Positions 43,411 through 52,896 of a DNA stretch of 64,000 nt are shown here, one piece after another. This DNA is from Streptococcus sanguinis (lineage in GTDB: Bacteria > Bacillota > Bacilli > Lactobacillales > Streptococcaceae): NCBI GenBank assembly GCA_013378335.1, contig CP040556.1:1674001-1738000 (forward strand). The letters run 5' to 3'. The notes under the pieces were generated by a model. That model was not told the origin of the DNA and did not search any database. It was given only the letters and a program-made list of their open reading frames with translations. The position numbers and the translations under genes were made by a program. Numbering within the stretch: the stretch's first letter is position 1; each line of letters begins with the position of its first letter.

Positions 43411-44142
43411 TCAGTCTTCAGCTACCAAACCAGCATTTTTTATGGCATACCGATCTATGATGATGCCATCATGACCAAAGAGAACTCCGTGGAGGACTCC
43501 GCCATAAACAGCTCCGCCATCCATGCCAATCTTGCCATCCTCAGTCATCCATAGCTGATCAGTTCCCGGTGCCTTATGCAAGAGGTAAAATGTTGGTGTA
43601 TGGCCAAAGACAATCGTTTTGCCAGTCTGATTGCTGCCTTCGTGAAAAGGCGCGCGAATCCAAACTTTTTGATAATCACTGGTCTCTCGCCAGTCTTTCA
43701 ACTCCAAATCTAGGCCAGCATGGACAAAAATGTACCGCTCTGTCTCCAATAGGAAAGGCATCTGACGAATAAAATCTACTAAATCGGCCGCCTCCGTCTT
43801 GACACGTTCCGCGTCTGCTACTCCATCTACAGGAGCACTGAGAGGTCGGCCTAAAAGCGAATTGATCGTCGTATCTCCGCCATTACGTCGGTAGTGGTCA
43901 TAAGACTTTTCAGGATTGTCCAGCCAGGTCAGAAACATATACTCATGATTGCCAGACAGACAAACAGCTCCTTCTTGGTCCACTAGGTCCTTGACCCGCT
44001 CCAAAACTGCTCGGCTGTCCTCACCACGATCTATCAAGTCGCCTAGAAAGACTAGTTGACTGCGACCATCCCAGTGCTGGAGCAGCTCATCTAGCATACC
44101 AGCCTTGCCATGGACATCACCGATTGCAAAATATTCTGTCAT
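43411..44142 (-). CDS. Metallophosphoesterase, serine/threonine protein phosphatase (PPP) family
   Basis: A 243-residue phosphatase. The ATG at 44142 follows AGGAGG by 8 bases. Metal-binding motifs in order: GDVHG (about 7-11), GDLIDRG (about 34-40), GNHE (about 65-68), then HAGL and GHTP in the C-terminal half. This is the bacterial PrpA/BsuPrp-type PPP layout with two metal ions. Substrates may be phosphoproteins or small phosphate esters; this cannot be decided here. It follows recN on the same strand. Confidence 0.9.
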   Translation of the reverse strand: MTEYFAIGDVHGKAGMLDELLQHWDGRSQLVFLGDLIDRGEDSRAVLERVKDLVDQEGAVCLSGNHEYMFLTWLDNPEKSYDHYRRNGGDTTINSLLGRPLSAPVDGVADAERVKTEAADLVDFIRQMPFLLETERYIFVHAGLDLELKDWRETSDYQKVWIRAPFHEGSNQTGKTIVFGHTPTFYLLHKAPGTDQLWMTEDGKIGMDGGAVYGGVLHGVLFGHDGIIIDRYAIKNAGLVAED

Positions 44143-44194
44143 ACGCGCCACCTCCTAAAGGAGACCGAAACACTAGTGTCTCAGCCTCGCTTGT

Positions 44195-45853
44195 TTATTT
44201 TTTTAATAACTCTCTGGCCTGAGTCAAAGCAGCCTCCGTCACATCTTCGCCAGCCAGCATCTTAGCGACTTCCTGAACACGCTCGTCAGCCGTCAGAAGC
44301 CGAACCGTTGAGACGGTCGAATTCTCATCCGAAATCTTCTCAATAAAGAACTGATAATCGGCAATCGCAATGACCTGAGGTAGATGGGAAATAGCCAAGA
44401 CTTGCCCGTTAGAGCCAATCTTGTGAATCTTCTGAGCAATAGCCTGGGCCACTCGGCCAGAAACGCCCGTATCCACTTCGTCAAAGACAATGCTGGTCTT
44501 GCCTTCCTTACGAGAAAAGGCAGACTTGATAGCCAACATGAGACGGGAAAGTTCCCCGCCAGACGCAACCTTTACCAGAGGTTTGAAATCCTCACCCGGA
44601 TTGGCTGAGATGTAAAACTCTACTTGTTCATTGCCTTCACGGTTGAACTTGCCCTTACTGAACTGCACTTTAAAGCGCGCCTTTTCCATGTAGAGGTGTT
44701 GCAGCTCTTGCTTGATTTCCGCTTCCAGCTTGGCTGCTAGGCCGTGACGAGCCTGACTCAGCTCCTGGGCCAGCTCTACCAGCTCTCTTTCCAAGGCCTT
44801 CAGCTCTCGGTCCATATCCTCTGAGGACAAGTTACTTCCAGTTAAAAGGCTGTATTCTTTGGAAATCTGAGCAAAGTAATCCAGCACATCATCTACTTGG
44901 CCGCCGTATTTACGCGTGATGCTATTAATCAAATCCAGACGACCCTCCACCTGTAGCAGCCGATCTCCGTCAAAATCCAGTCCATCTAAAATGTCCTCTA
45001 GGCGCTTGCTGACATCTTCTAAGACATAATATGTCTCTGACAAGCTGCCTGAAAGCTCCTTGTAGGCTGGATCGTAATCCTCGATAGACTCAAGGTCATT
45101 CATAGCTGAGCGGACATTGGTCAGACTGGAAAAATCTTCATTATCTAGCATGGTATAGGCGTTGGTCAGCGTATCGGCAATGAGCTTGTGGTTGAGCAAG
45201 CGATCCTGCTCCTGATGCAGGGCAGTATCTTCACCACTTTTGAGGGCTGCACTCTCAATCTCCGCCATCTGAAACTCCAGCATCTCAATTCTGGCCTTAT
45301 GCTCCTGCTGATTTTTCTGCAAAGTCAGGACTTGCTTGCGCAGGCTTCGATAGTGGTCAAAGGTTTCCTGATAGCGGCCTTTGAGATGCAAAAAGTCTGC
45401 TGAGCCAAACTCATCTAGCATGGCGATATGAAGCTGGGGTCTCATCAGCTCTTCCTGATCATGCTGACCATGGATATCCACCAAGTGCTGGCCGACAGCC
45501 TTTAGAACAGACAGATTAACCATCTGGCCATTGATACGGCTAACACTGCGGCCGTTTTGCAGAATTTCCCGACGGATAATCAGCTCATCGGTCAGCTCCC
45601 AGCCTTGCTCCTCAAAAATCTCTCGCAAAGCTCTGCTATTTTCCAGCGAAAAAAGTCCCTCTATCTCAGCTTTGGGTGCCCCATGACGAATAACATCCGT
45701 CGTAGCACGGCTGCCCAGCATCATGTTCATCGCATCAATAATAATAGACTTGCCGGCTCCGGTTTCCCCGGTCAAAACCGTCATACCTTGTTCAAAATTA
45801 AGGGAAATCTCCTCAATAATGGCAAAATTTTTAATCGAAATTTCTAATAACAT
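44195..45853 (-). CDS. recN: DNA repair protein RecN
   Basis: A 552-residue SMC-like ATPase acting early in double-strand-break repair. Walker A GETGAGKS lies near 30-37. A coiled-coil middle (about 150-360) has heptad-rich sequence, and the C-terminal half has the signature VASGGELSRLMLA and Walker B SIVFDEVDTGVSG. ATG 45853 with GGTAGGAAAG upstream is preferred over a start five codons earlier. It is last in the conserved xseA-xseB-ispA-tlyA-argR-recN cluster. Confidence 0.96.
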   Translation of the reverse strand: MLLEISIKNFAIIEEISLNFEQGMTVLTGETGAGKSIIIDAMNMMLGSRATTDVIRHGAPKAEIEGLFSLENSRALREIFEEQGWELTDELIIRREILQNGRSVSRINGQMVNLSVLKAVGQHLVDIHGQHDQEELMRPQLHIAMLDEFGSADFLHLKGRYQETFDHYRSLRKQVLTLQKNQQEHKARIEMLEFQMAEIESAALKSGEDTALHQEQDRLLNHKLIADTLTNAYTMLDNEDFSSLTNVRSAMNDLESIEDYDPAYKELSGSLSETYYVLEDVSKRLEDILDGLDFDGDRLLQVEGRLDLINSITRKYGGQVDDVLDYFAQISKEYSLLTGSNLSSEDMDRELKALERELVELAQELSQARHGLAAKLEAEIKQELQHLYMEKARFKVQFSKGKFNREGNEQVEFYISANPGEDFKPLVKVASGGELSRLMLAIKSAFSRKEGKTSIVFDEVDTGVSGRVAQAIAQKIHKIGSNGQVLAISHLPQVIAIADYQFFIEKISDENSTVSTVRLLTADERVQEVAKMLAGEDVTEAALTQARELLKK

Positions 45854-45861
45854 AGGCTTTC

Positions 45862-46293
45862 CTACCAATGGTGAATGATGGTTGCAATCCTTGCAGCTGC
45901 TTCCTCTGTCATCATAACCATCAAAATACTGTCGTTGTCTGCCAAGATACTGAAAATATCCTCAGCAAATTCATTTCTAAGATGACGCTTGACCAGTGCT
46001 GTGCTCCCCGGTACCAGACTGAGATTGATCATGTTTCCCAAAACCTGACAGGACAGGATATTATTTTCAGCCAAGCCCAGACTGCTAGTCATGGTCTTAG
46101 GCAGCTCGTAGATATAAGTGTTATCCTTGAGCGGTATCTTGACAATGCCCAGTTCCTTGATATCCCTAGAGACCGTAGCCTGGGTCGCTGTAATCCCAGA
46201 CTCCCTGAGATGTTCTACAATTTCCTCCTGTGTGCCAATGTCATAGTCACTGACAAAGCGTCTAATCTTTTCTAATCTATCCTTCTTATTCAT
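45862..46293 (-). CDS. argR: ArgR/AhrC-family arginine repressor
   Basis: A 143-residue regulator with N-terminal winged helix (GITATQATVSRDIKELGIVK, about 31-50) and C-terminal hexamerisation/arginine-binding domain (VPGSTALVKRHL, and IL-ADNDSILMV). It usually controls arginine synthesis or catabolism; in this cluster the gene is conserved in Firmicutes next to recN. The start overlaps the tlyA end by 8 bases. Confidence 0.93.
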   Translation of the reverse strand: MNKKDRLEKIRRFVSDYDIGTQEEIVEHLRESGITATQATVSRDIKELGIVKIPLKDNTYIYELPKTMTSSLGLAENNILSCQVLGNMINLSLVPGSTALVKRHLRNEFAEDIFSILADNDSILMVMMTEEAAARIATIIHHW

Positions 46294-47101
46294 CCTTAAA
46301 TTCCTTGTGTGCAGCCTCTACGACAGCTGTCATCATTACTGAATCAAGAGCCTGCGGTTCTGTACTCTTTTCTAAATAGGCCAGAAATTCTACATTGCCC
46401 TGACCTCCCTGAATGGGAGAAAAATCCAGTCCCCTGACAGAAAAGCCAGCCTCCATCATAAATGCTGTCACCTTTTCCAGAACTGCCAAATGGACCTTTT
46501 TATCCTTGACAATCCCTTTTTTCCCAATCTGCTCGCGGCCTGCTTCAAACTGAGGCTTGATCAAGGCGATCACTTGGCCATCCCGAGCCAAAATCTCATG
46601 CAGAGCTGGCAAAATCAAACTCAGCGATATAAAGCTGACGTCAATACTGGCAAAGCTAGGCTCCTGCTCAAAGTCAGTCCTTTGGGCATAGCGAAAATTA
46701 AACTGCTCCATGCTGATGACCCGCTCGTCCTGTCTGAGCTTCCAGGCCAGCTGATTGGTCCCCACATCCACTGCATAGACCAGCTTAGCACCGTGCTGCA
46801 GCATGACATCTGTAAAACCGCCGGTCGAAGCTCCGATATCCAAGGTCACTCGGTCAGTGACCGAAATATCAAAGACTTGCAAAGCCTTTTCTAGCTTGAG
46901 CCCGCCTCGGCTGACATATCTGAGTTTCTCACCTTTTAAGCGCAGCTCTGTTCCTGTGTCAATCTTTTCACCAGGCTTGTCAAAGCGCTGGCCATTGACC
47001 GCAGCAATAACCAGCCCAGCCATGACGCCACGCTTAGCCTGCTCTCTGGTCTCAAAGAGCCCTTGTCTGTAAGCCAGCACATCTACTCTTTCCTTAGCCA
47101 T
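46286..47101 (-). CDS. tlyA: TlyA-family rRNA methyltransferase (hemolysin-like)
   Basis: A 271-residue protein with an N-terminal S4 RNA-binding domain (about 3-60) and a C-terminal FtsJ-type methyltransferase domain. The SAM motif is LDIGASTGGFTDVML (about 86-100), and IDVSFISLSLILP lies near 153. The family 2-prime-O-methylates ribosomal RNA in some bacteria; the hemolysin name is historical. It overlaps both neighbours by 8 bases, indicating coupled translation. Confidence 0.94.
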   Translation of the reverse strand: MAKERVDVLAYRQGLFETREQAKRGVMAGLVIAAVNGQRFDKPGEKIDTGTELRLKGEKLRYVSRGGLKLEKALQVFDISVTDRVTLDIGASTGGFTDVMLQHGAKLVYAVDVGTNQLAWKLRQDERVISMEQFNFRYAQRTDFEQEPSFASIDVSFISLSLILPALHEILARDGQVIALIKPQFEAGREQIGKKGIVKDKKVHLAVLEKVTAFMMEAGFSVRGLDFSPIQGGQGNVEFLAYLEKSTEPQALDSVMMTAVVEAAHKEFKDE

Positions 47102-47969
47102 TCAATCTCAAACTTTCTATTATCTTTTGAATTTCTCCGCCTGAAAACTCTGTCTTTTCTTCCAAGTCTATCAGAATGTCCACAGCTTCATCAAGAGTCT
47201 GATTGAAAAAGTTCTTAGCTCCATCTAGACCCAGAAAGGCTGGATAAGTCGACTTGGCCGCAGCTAAATCTTTCTGCGGGGTTTTACCCAGCTCTTCAAA
47301 ACTAGCTGTCACATCCAAAATATCATCCCGCACTTGAAAGGCCAGCCCCAAGAGCTCTCCAATCCTACGAAGCTTGTCTTGAACAGACTTCTCGACCTCA
47401 GCAATCAAACCAGCTGCGACAAAGGGATACGTTAGAAGTTTTCCAGTCTTATTGGCATGGATGTTTTTTAAATCTTCTAAACTAATTGCTTGTCCTTCGC
47501 CTTGCATGTCCAGAACTTGTCCTGCGACCATACCAAAGCTCCCTGCTGCCAGAGACAACTCAGAAATCAATTCCACCTTGACCTGACTAGGCAGCTCAGC
47601 CTTTGCCAATAGTCCATAGGGGTCTAAAAAGAGAGAGTCACCCGCCAAAATAGCCATATCCTCTCCAAACTTCTTATGGCTAGTCAAGCGGCCGCGACGA
47701 TAGTCGTCATCATCCATAGCCGGCAAATCATCATGGATAAGGCTGCCAGTGTGAATCATCTCAAGAGCCGCTGCGACCTGATAATGGGCCTCAGTCAGCT
47801 CTAGGCCAAAAGCTTGAATCAACTCTAATAGCAGTAAGGGTCGAATCCGCTTGCCGCCAGCCTGCACAGAGTACAAAATAACTTCTGATAAATCCGGCGA
47901 CACTTGCTGAGATTTATAAAAATCTTCAATCGTCAGACCGATTTTTTCCAGTTTCTCGTTTCTTGTCAT
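47094..47969 (-). CDS. ispA: Polyprenyl synthetase (farnesyl/geranylgeranyl diphosphate synthase)
   Basis: A 291-residue isoprenoid chain-elongating enzyme. The first aspartate-rich motif [14 protein letters not shown] is near 79-92 and the second DDILD near 216. GGKRIRP near 34 binds diphosphate. The two-residue insert in the first motif is typical of bacterial FPP synthases. The product feeds undecaprenyl phosphate for the wall. It overlaps xseB by 4 bases and tlyA by 8. Confidence 0.95.
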   Translation of the reverse strand: MTRNEKLEKIGLTIEDFYKSQQVSPDLSEVILYSVQAGGKRIRPLLLLELIQAFGLELTEAHYQVAAALEMIHTGSLIHDDLPAMDDDDYRRGRLTSHKKFGEDMAILAGDSLFLDPYGLLAKAELPSQVKVELISELSLAAGSFGMVAGQVLDMQGEGQAISLEDLKNIHANKTGKLLTYPFVAAGLIAEVEKSVQDKLRRIGELLGLAFQVRDDILDVTASFEELGKTPQKDLAAAKSTYPAFLGLDGAKNFFNQTLDEAVDILIDLEEKTEFSGGEIQKIIESLRLNG

Positions 47970-48178
47970 TCCATTTCCGTTTCTGTGCCGTCTGCCTGCA
48001 TGACCTTAACTAAGGTCTTTTCTGCCTTGTCCAGACTAGCCTGGAGCTCCTTTGAAAGCTTCATCCCTTTTTGGAATTCCGCAATCGCCTCTTCTAGCGC
48101 TACATCACCATTTTCCAGCTTTTGGACAATGACTTCCAAGTCTGCTAAGTTTTCTTCAAATTTCTTTTCTTTGGACAT
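47966..48178 (-). CDS. xseB: Exodeoxyribonuclease VII small subunit
   Basis: A 70-residue helical protein with the family signature [20 protein letters not shown] (7-26) and [14 protein letters not shown] (28-41). It binds several copies to XseA to form the single-strand exonuclease. It overlaps xseA by 23 bases and ispA by 4. Confidence 0.96.
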   Translation of the reverse strand: MSKEKKFEENLADLEVIVQKLENGDVALEEAIAEFQKGMKLSKELQASLDKAEKTLVKVMQADGTETEME

Positions 48179-49496
48179 GTTTTACCTCTACTTCCAACTG
48201 CCCATCCCGCATAAACAGGGTCAGTTCATCTTTTTCTTCAATACCTGCACTTGACTCGACAACCTTTTGATTCTTTTGGACAATAGCATAGCCACGCGCC
48301 ACGATTCGACTGGTATCCAGCATAAGCAAGGCCTCGGATAATCTCCTGACTTGAGCCACCTTGTTATCATAAATGACCGCCATGTTGCTGCGCAGCAAGC
48401 GCTCCAGCTGGGCAGTCTGCTCCTGAAGACGCTGAACACGACTGAGCGGATTCAATGCCTCCAAACGATGCTGCAAGATTTTGACCCGCTGTTGCTCTTC
48501 ACTATAATATTCGCGAATTTTTTGCTTGAGTCGCAGGTTGAGCTGGTCTAATTTCTGCAGATGACCATCATAGAGCCGCTCTGGCTGCCGGAAGATAACC
48601 GACTGGGTCAGTTTATTCAGTCGCTCTCGATAATAGCTCAGGCGATTGGAAATCGCTCGTGACATGCGGTTTTCCTGCTGCTGCAAATGTCCCAGAAGAT
48701 CCAGCTTGGTGACTGGTGTTGCTAACTCAGCTGCAGCCGTAGGAGTCGCAGCCCTGCGATCTGCCACAAAGTCCGCCAAAGTCGTATCTGTCTCATGGCC
48801 GACACTAGAAATAACAGGAATCCGAGACTCAAAAATAGCCCGAACTGTTTCCTCTTCGTTGAAAGCCCAGAGATCTTCGATAGAACCGCCACCTCGACCA
48901 ATAATCAGCACATCCAAATCCGACCGCTCATTGGCCAGTCTGATGTGGTCAGCAATCTGAGCTGCAGCCCCATCTCCCTGCACTTTTGTCGGATAAAGGA
49001 CAATCTCCACTCCCGGAAAGCGACGGCTGACCGTCGTGATAATATCCCGGATGACCGCTCCGCTGAGACTGGTTACAACACCGATTTTCTTAGGAAACTG
49101 GGGCAAGGCTTGCTTGAATTTATCTTGAAAAAGCCCTTCTTCTCCCAGTTTTTTCTTGAGCTGTTCAAACTGGATAGCCAAGGCACCGATACCATCTGGC
49201 TCCGCTTTTTCAACGATGATAGAATAAGAACCGCTCGGCTCATAGAGCTGCACCCGGCCAATGACATTGATTTTCATGCCTTCTTCCAGCTCAAAACCCA
49301 ACTTCTGGTAGACACCAGACCAAATCGTAACCTGAATGACGGCCTTTTCATCTTTCAATGAGAAATACTGATGATTGGGGCGCCGGCGGAAATTGGACAC
49401 CTGGCCAGTCAGATAGACCCGCTCCAAATAAGGATCCCGCTCAAACTTCATCTTCAGATACTTGGTCAAGGTCGAAACCGACAAATACTCTGGCAT
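48156..49496 (-). CDS. xseA: Exodeoxyribonuclease VII large subunit
   Basis: A 446-residue nuclease subunit. The N-terminal OB-fold (about 1-105) contains [20 protein letters not shown]. The catalytic domain has [32 protein letters not shown] and [23 protein letters not shown] long coiled-coil C-terminal part binds XseB. It is first in the cluster; a TATAAT box on the minus strand at 49540-49535 lies about 40 bases upstream. Confidence 0.96.
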   Translation of the reverse strand: MPEYLSVSTLTKYLKMKFERDPYLERVYLTGQVSNFRRRPNHQYFSLKDEKAVIQVTIWSGVYQKLGFELEEGMKINVIGRVQLYEPSGSYSIIVEKAEPDGIGALAIQFEQLKKKLGEEGLFQDKFKQALPQFPKKIGVVTSLSGAVIRDIITTVSRRFPGVEIVLYPTKVQGDGAAAQIADHIRLANERSDLDVLIIGRGGGSIEDLWAFNEEETVRAIFESRIPVISSVGHETDTTLADFVADRRAATPTAAAELATPVTKLDLLGHLQQQENRMSRAISNRLSYYRERLNKLTQSVIFRQPERLYDGHLQKLDQLNLRLKQKIREYYSEEQQRVKILQHRLEALNPLSRVQRLQEQTAQLERLLRSNMAVIYDNKVAQVRRLSEALLMLDTSRIVARGYAIVQKNQKVVESSAGIEEKDELTLFMRDGQLEVEVKHVQRKEI

Positions 49497-49593
49497 GTCC
49501 TTTCCCTTTCTTTTCTAGTTTTTCCGTAACTTTTATTATAACAAAAAACTGCATAAAAAACCGATTACAAAGTCTAAAAATACCCTGAAAAGC

Positions 49594-49629
49594 AAGAAAA
49601 AAACTGGGCTTCCACAAAAGAAACCCAGC
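49594..49629 (-). terminator. Terminator of the folD-HAD-nnrD operon
   Basis: On the minus strand CTGGGTTTC pairs with GGAAGCCCAG (short mismatch) and is followed by seven T, 24 bases after the nnrD stop. Confidence 0.8.
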
Positions 49630-49652
49630 TGACTTAAAACCCAAGAAAAAGT

Positions 49653-50495
49653 CTACTGACTCATCTCCTTCATCCACTTTGGAATGACCCTGCTGATTGC
49701 CGTTGGCAGGACGACATAAGCTTCATGACTCAATTCATCAGCGATAAGGGAGTGAAGAAGGGTTGCAGCCGCCACTCGCTCAAAGAGACTGCTTGACTTG
49801 AACTGACCCGCAAAAGCGGCAATCATACCTGCCAGCGTATCCCCCATGCCGCCAGTTGCCTGATAAGGTCCGCCTACTGTCAGCTCAAAGACCTGTTCTT
49901 GCCCACTTTGATAAATGGTCGTCCCATGCTTTTTCTGCACGACAATACTGCCCAGTGGCAACTGATTGACCGCCGCCTGATTGGCTGCCGCTGCCTGATC
50001 TGACAAGCTCAAACCCGATAAGCCTTCCCACTCCTTCTGGTGAGGCGTAAAAACTGTTTGGGCTTTTGGAAATGGCAAAGCTGCCTTGCTAAAGAGTGAA
50101 ATGGCACCGCCATCCATGATAAGTATCTGTTGTTCTGACACAGTCTGGATTACCTTTTGTAGGATATCTAGACCTAGTTGATTCTCCGCCAAGCCAGGAC
50201 CAATCAAGACTAGATCCGATTTAGCCAGCTGCTCTGTCAATCGGTCTTGCTCCTCTATGTCAAAGGCCATGGCCTCCGGTAAATGACTGTGCAGAGGGGC
50301 GATATTTTCTCTATCTGTAGCAACAGTCACCAGACCGGCTCCGCTATTGACTGCTGCTAAAGCAGCCATGATAATGGCGCCCCCATAAGGATAGGTCCCC
50401 CCAATCAATAAGAGACGGCCGTAATCGCCCTTGTGACTATCCAAGGGACGTTCCCTAATGACTTTTTTTAAAAAATTTTCAGCATTTTTTGACAT
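49653..50495 (-). CDS. nnrD: ADP-dependent NAD(P)H-hydrate dehydratase
   Basis: A 280-residue ribokinase-fold enzyme (YjeF C-terminal domain) that repairs hydrated NADH and NADPH. Seen motifs: GDYGRLLLIGG near 22-32, GPGLAEN near 99, VFTPHQKEWE near 140 and the catalytic ATGGMGDTLAGMI near 214-226. It is the stand-alone dehydratase, without the fused epimerase half. It lies about 100 bases downstream of the HAD gene on the same strand. Confidence 0.93.
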   Translation of the reverse strand: MSKNAENFLKKVIRERPLDSHKGDYGRLLLIGGTYPYGGAIIMAALAAVNSGAGLVTVATDRENIAPLHSHLPEAMAFDIEEQDRLTEQLAKSDLVLIGPGLAENQLGLDILQKVIQTVSEQQILIMDGGAISLFSKAALPFPKAQTVFTPHQKEWEGLSGLSLSDQAAAANQAAVNQLPLGSIVVQKKHGTTIYQSGQEQVFELTVGGPYQATGGMGDTLAGMIAAFAGQFKSSSLFERVAAATLLHSLIADELSHEAYVVLPTAISRVIPKWMKEMSQ

Positions 50496-50602
50496 GATAT
50501 TCTCCTAGAACAACTTCATCCTGCACTTGTCTCAACATGACCAAACCTATCTTCATTATACACTAAAAGGCACCTAAACAGGTGCCTCGTATCGCAAGAA
50601 AG

Positions 50603-51376
50603 TTATTTTCTTCGGAAATCTGCAAATTTTTGTAAGATTCTTGCTGCGACTGCCTTGGGTAAATTTTCCTGAAAGGCGACCTGCTCATCCGCATAATCGC
50701 TCAAGCCTGAGAAATCCCCAACCTGCACAGCGTAGAGAGAATTCTTAAAGAGCTGGATATCATTTTGATCATTACCAAAAGCCACATAATCTGATCCGCA
50801 AAGTTCCTTTACAGTTGAAGCTTTATTGGTTTCAGCCGGATTGATATAAAAACATTTCTCATGTTCATGATAGTCTAGACTCAGATTGGGCAAGTTTGCA
50901 AAACGAGCCTGTAAATCGTCTAAGAGCTGCTCATGATTCCCCATGTAAATAACAAGCTTAATAGGATGCTGGAGTTCAGTCAGTTCCAGCCGTCTTGCCC
51001 GCTTGAGAGGATCTACACTGGCAATAAAAGGGATTTTTTCTAAAATCTGGCCGCTGTAGTCAAAAGTATTATCAACGAAAAAAGGTAAATTATAGGTCAA
51101 ACAAATGTCTAGAATGGCTTGATAACTTGACTGATGAAGCTGACGCTCAAATATCAGCTGTCTCTTCTGATAAGCTACTCCGCCGTTCAGGCCAATCACT
51201 ATCTGCTGGCTCAGTTCCGGCCCCAATAGTCCTAGACAATCTCGATAAGAACGCGCCGAAGCAAACAGAACTTCATGCCCAAACTGAGGAGCCGTTAGCA
51301 GAACCTGCTTAATCTCCTCATCAATCGTCATATAATCAAAGGACAAGGTCCCATCCAAATCAAAAACAAATTTCAT
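50603..51376 (-). CDS. HAD-superfamily Cof-type phosphatase
   Basis: A 257-residue hydrolase. Motif [10 protein letters not shown] (about 4-12) holds the nucleophile Asp, motif II is the SAR in FASARSYRD, and motif IV is [10 protein letters not shown] near 215-224. A C2-type cap lies between about 80 and 185. Cof-type enzymes dephosphorylate sugar phosphates or cofactors; the substrate is unknown. Its start overlaps the folD stop by 4 bases. Confidence 0.9.
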   Translation of the reverse strand: MKFVFDLDGTLSFDYMTIDEEIKQVLLTAPQFGHEVLFASARSYRDCLGLLGPELSQQIVIGLNGGVAYQKRQLIFERQLHQSSYQAILDICLTYNLPFFVDNTFDYSGQILEKIPFIASVDPLKRARRLELTELQHPIKLVIYMGNHEQLLDDLQARFANLPNLSLDYHEHEKCFYINPAETNKASTVKELCGSDYVAFGNDQNDIQLFKNSLYAVQVGDFSGLSDYADEQVAFQENLPKAVAARILQKFADFRRK

Positions 51377-52227
51377 GATTCAAGACTCCGTTTAAAGGCC
51401 TGGTAGGTCTGCTCCATCAGCATGGTAATGGTCATAGGCCCAACACCTCCAGGTACAGGGGTAATCAGACTAGCAATTTCAGCAACTTCATCAAACTTAA
51501 CATCGCCAATCAGCTTGCCATTTTCATCTCGGTTCATACCGACATCAATGACAACAGCGCCTTCCTTGACAAAGTCCTTGGTCACAAAATATCCACGACC
51601 GATAGCCACCACTAAAATATCTGCCCGCTTAGCAGTCTTAGCTAGATTGTGGGTCCGCGAATGCGTTAGGGTCACTGTCGCATTCTTAGCTAAAAGGAGC
51701 TGAGCCATGGGCTTACCAACAATATTACTCCGCCCGATGACGACCGCTCGCTTGCCTTCTAGTTCAACACCATATTCATGGAACATTGCCATAATGCCTG
51801 CAGGAGTAGCTGGAATCATAACTGGATGGCCGCTCCATAGCTTGCCCATGTTAAGCGGATGAAAGCCATCAACATCCTTGTCTGGATCAATGGCCAGCAG
51901 CACAGCTTCATCATCAATATGCTCAGGCAAGGGCAACTGGACTAAAATGCCATGCCAATCAGGATTTTGATTATAAATTTCAATCAAGCTCAAGAGCTCT
52001 TCTTGGCTGGTCTCTTCTGGCAGACGTTCTATCTTACTCCGAAAGCCAGCAGCCAAGGCAGAGCGCTCTTTATTACGCACGTAGATTTGACTGGCTGGAT
52101 TATTTCCCACCACAATCACTACCAAGCCCGGTACCTGACCTGTCTTTTCTTTGAGGCGAGCCGTTTTTTCGGCTAATTTTTTCTGAAGCTTCTCTGCCAA
52201 ACCTCTACCATCAATAATCTGCGCCAT
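51373..52227 (-). CDS. folD: Methylenetetrahydrofolate dehydrogenase/cyclohydrolase
   Basis: A 284-residue bifunctional one-carbon enzyme converting 5,10-methylene-THF to 10-formyl-THF. The catalytic block [13 protein letters not shown] (about 51-63) holds the Lys, and QLPLPEHID near 97, [13 protein letters not shown] near 119 and the NADP-binding [14 protein letters not shown] near 161-174 are all present. An extended -10 (TGGTATAAT on the minus strand near 52260) precedes it. First of a three-gene operon. Confidence 0.97.
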   Translation of the reverse strand: MAQIIDGRGLAEKLQKKLAEKTARLKEKTGQVPGLVVIVVGNNPASQIYVRNKERSALAAGFRSKIERLPEETSQEELLSLIEIYNQNPDWHGILVQLPLPEHIDDEAVLLAIDPDKDVDGFHPLNMGKLWSGHPVMIPATPAGIMAMFHEYGVELEGKRAVVIGRSNIVGKPMAQLLLAKNATVTLTHSRTHNLAKTAKRADILVVAIGRGYFVTKDFVKEGAVVIDVGMNRDENGKLIGDVKFDEVAEIASLITPVPGGVGPMTITMLMEQTYQAFKRSLES

Positions 52228-52416
52228 GTCATTCTCATTTCTTTTTCATTATCTTTTTCATTATACCAAAAAAATCTGTGTCCAGCCTATAACTTTTTCT
52301 TATACAAGGTTATAAGACGAGGATTCATTAGCACCTAGTGGTAAAATTTTCAGCCCTACTAAATCTTTTTCAAAATAAGATAAAAAGGGTAAAAATAAAA
52401 AGCAGCAAAGTGCTTT

Positions 52417-52647
52417 TTAGTAGAGTAATTCATAAATTTCCATTGCAATCAAATCGATGCTGTCGAAAGTATAGGTCTCACGCGCTGCAACGTCACGCAA
52501 GGTGAAGACAGAGCCGTTTTCTTCGTCGTAACTGTAAGCTACTTCTGCTACAACCACTCCTTCACGCTCAAAATTACGTTTCAAATTTCCGCCATCCTTA
52601 GCCATAGCTTCTAAGCGGTTGATAATTCTAACTAAATGTGATTCCAT
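52417..52647 (-). CDS. DUF1797 (YkuJ-like) protein
   Basis: A 76-residue small acidic protein. The ends match the DUF1797 pattern: an N-terminal helix MESHLVRIINRLEAM and a C-terminal YTFDSIDLIAMEIYELL. Its function is unknown. GGAG is near the ATG. Monocistronic, next to clpE but divergent. Confidence 0.88.
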   Translation of the reverse strand: MESHLVRIINRLEAMAKDGGNLKRNFEREGVVVAEVAYSYDEENGSVFTLRDVAARETYTFDSIDLIAMEIYELLY

Positions 52648-52787
52648 TTTGTTTCTCCTATTTACTTAGTTCCCTCTTATTTTACCATAAATAGCGACTG
52701 AAATACCACTAAAAGCCCATTTTTTGTAATTTTTCAAGAATTTGTTTTCATTCTGCTCGGTCTAAGGGAGGATTTTGTAGTAAATTC

Positions 52788-52815
52788 TTGCAAAGTTCGA
52801 GAATACTGATATAAT
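52788..52815 (+). promoter_or_regulatory. Promoter of clpE
   Basis: TTGCAA (52788-52793), 16-base spacer, TATAAT (52810-52815). Transcription would begin near 52822, just before the CtsR operator. Confidence 0.8.
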
Positions 52816-52828
52816 GAAACTATAAAAC

Positions 52829-52845
52829 TTTGACTATTTTTGACC
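52829..52845. promoter_or_regulatory. CtsR operator of clpE
   Basis: Read on the minus strand, GGTCAAA-AAT-AGTCAAA fits the CtsR heptad consensus RGTCAAANANRGTCAAA at every fixed position. It lies just downstream of the predicted transcript start, a position that blocks polymerase. Confidence 0.88.
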
Positions 52846-52896
52846 TTTAATTATTTCTATAAATAGCTTGCACACTAAAAGAAAAGAGGTATCTGC

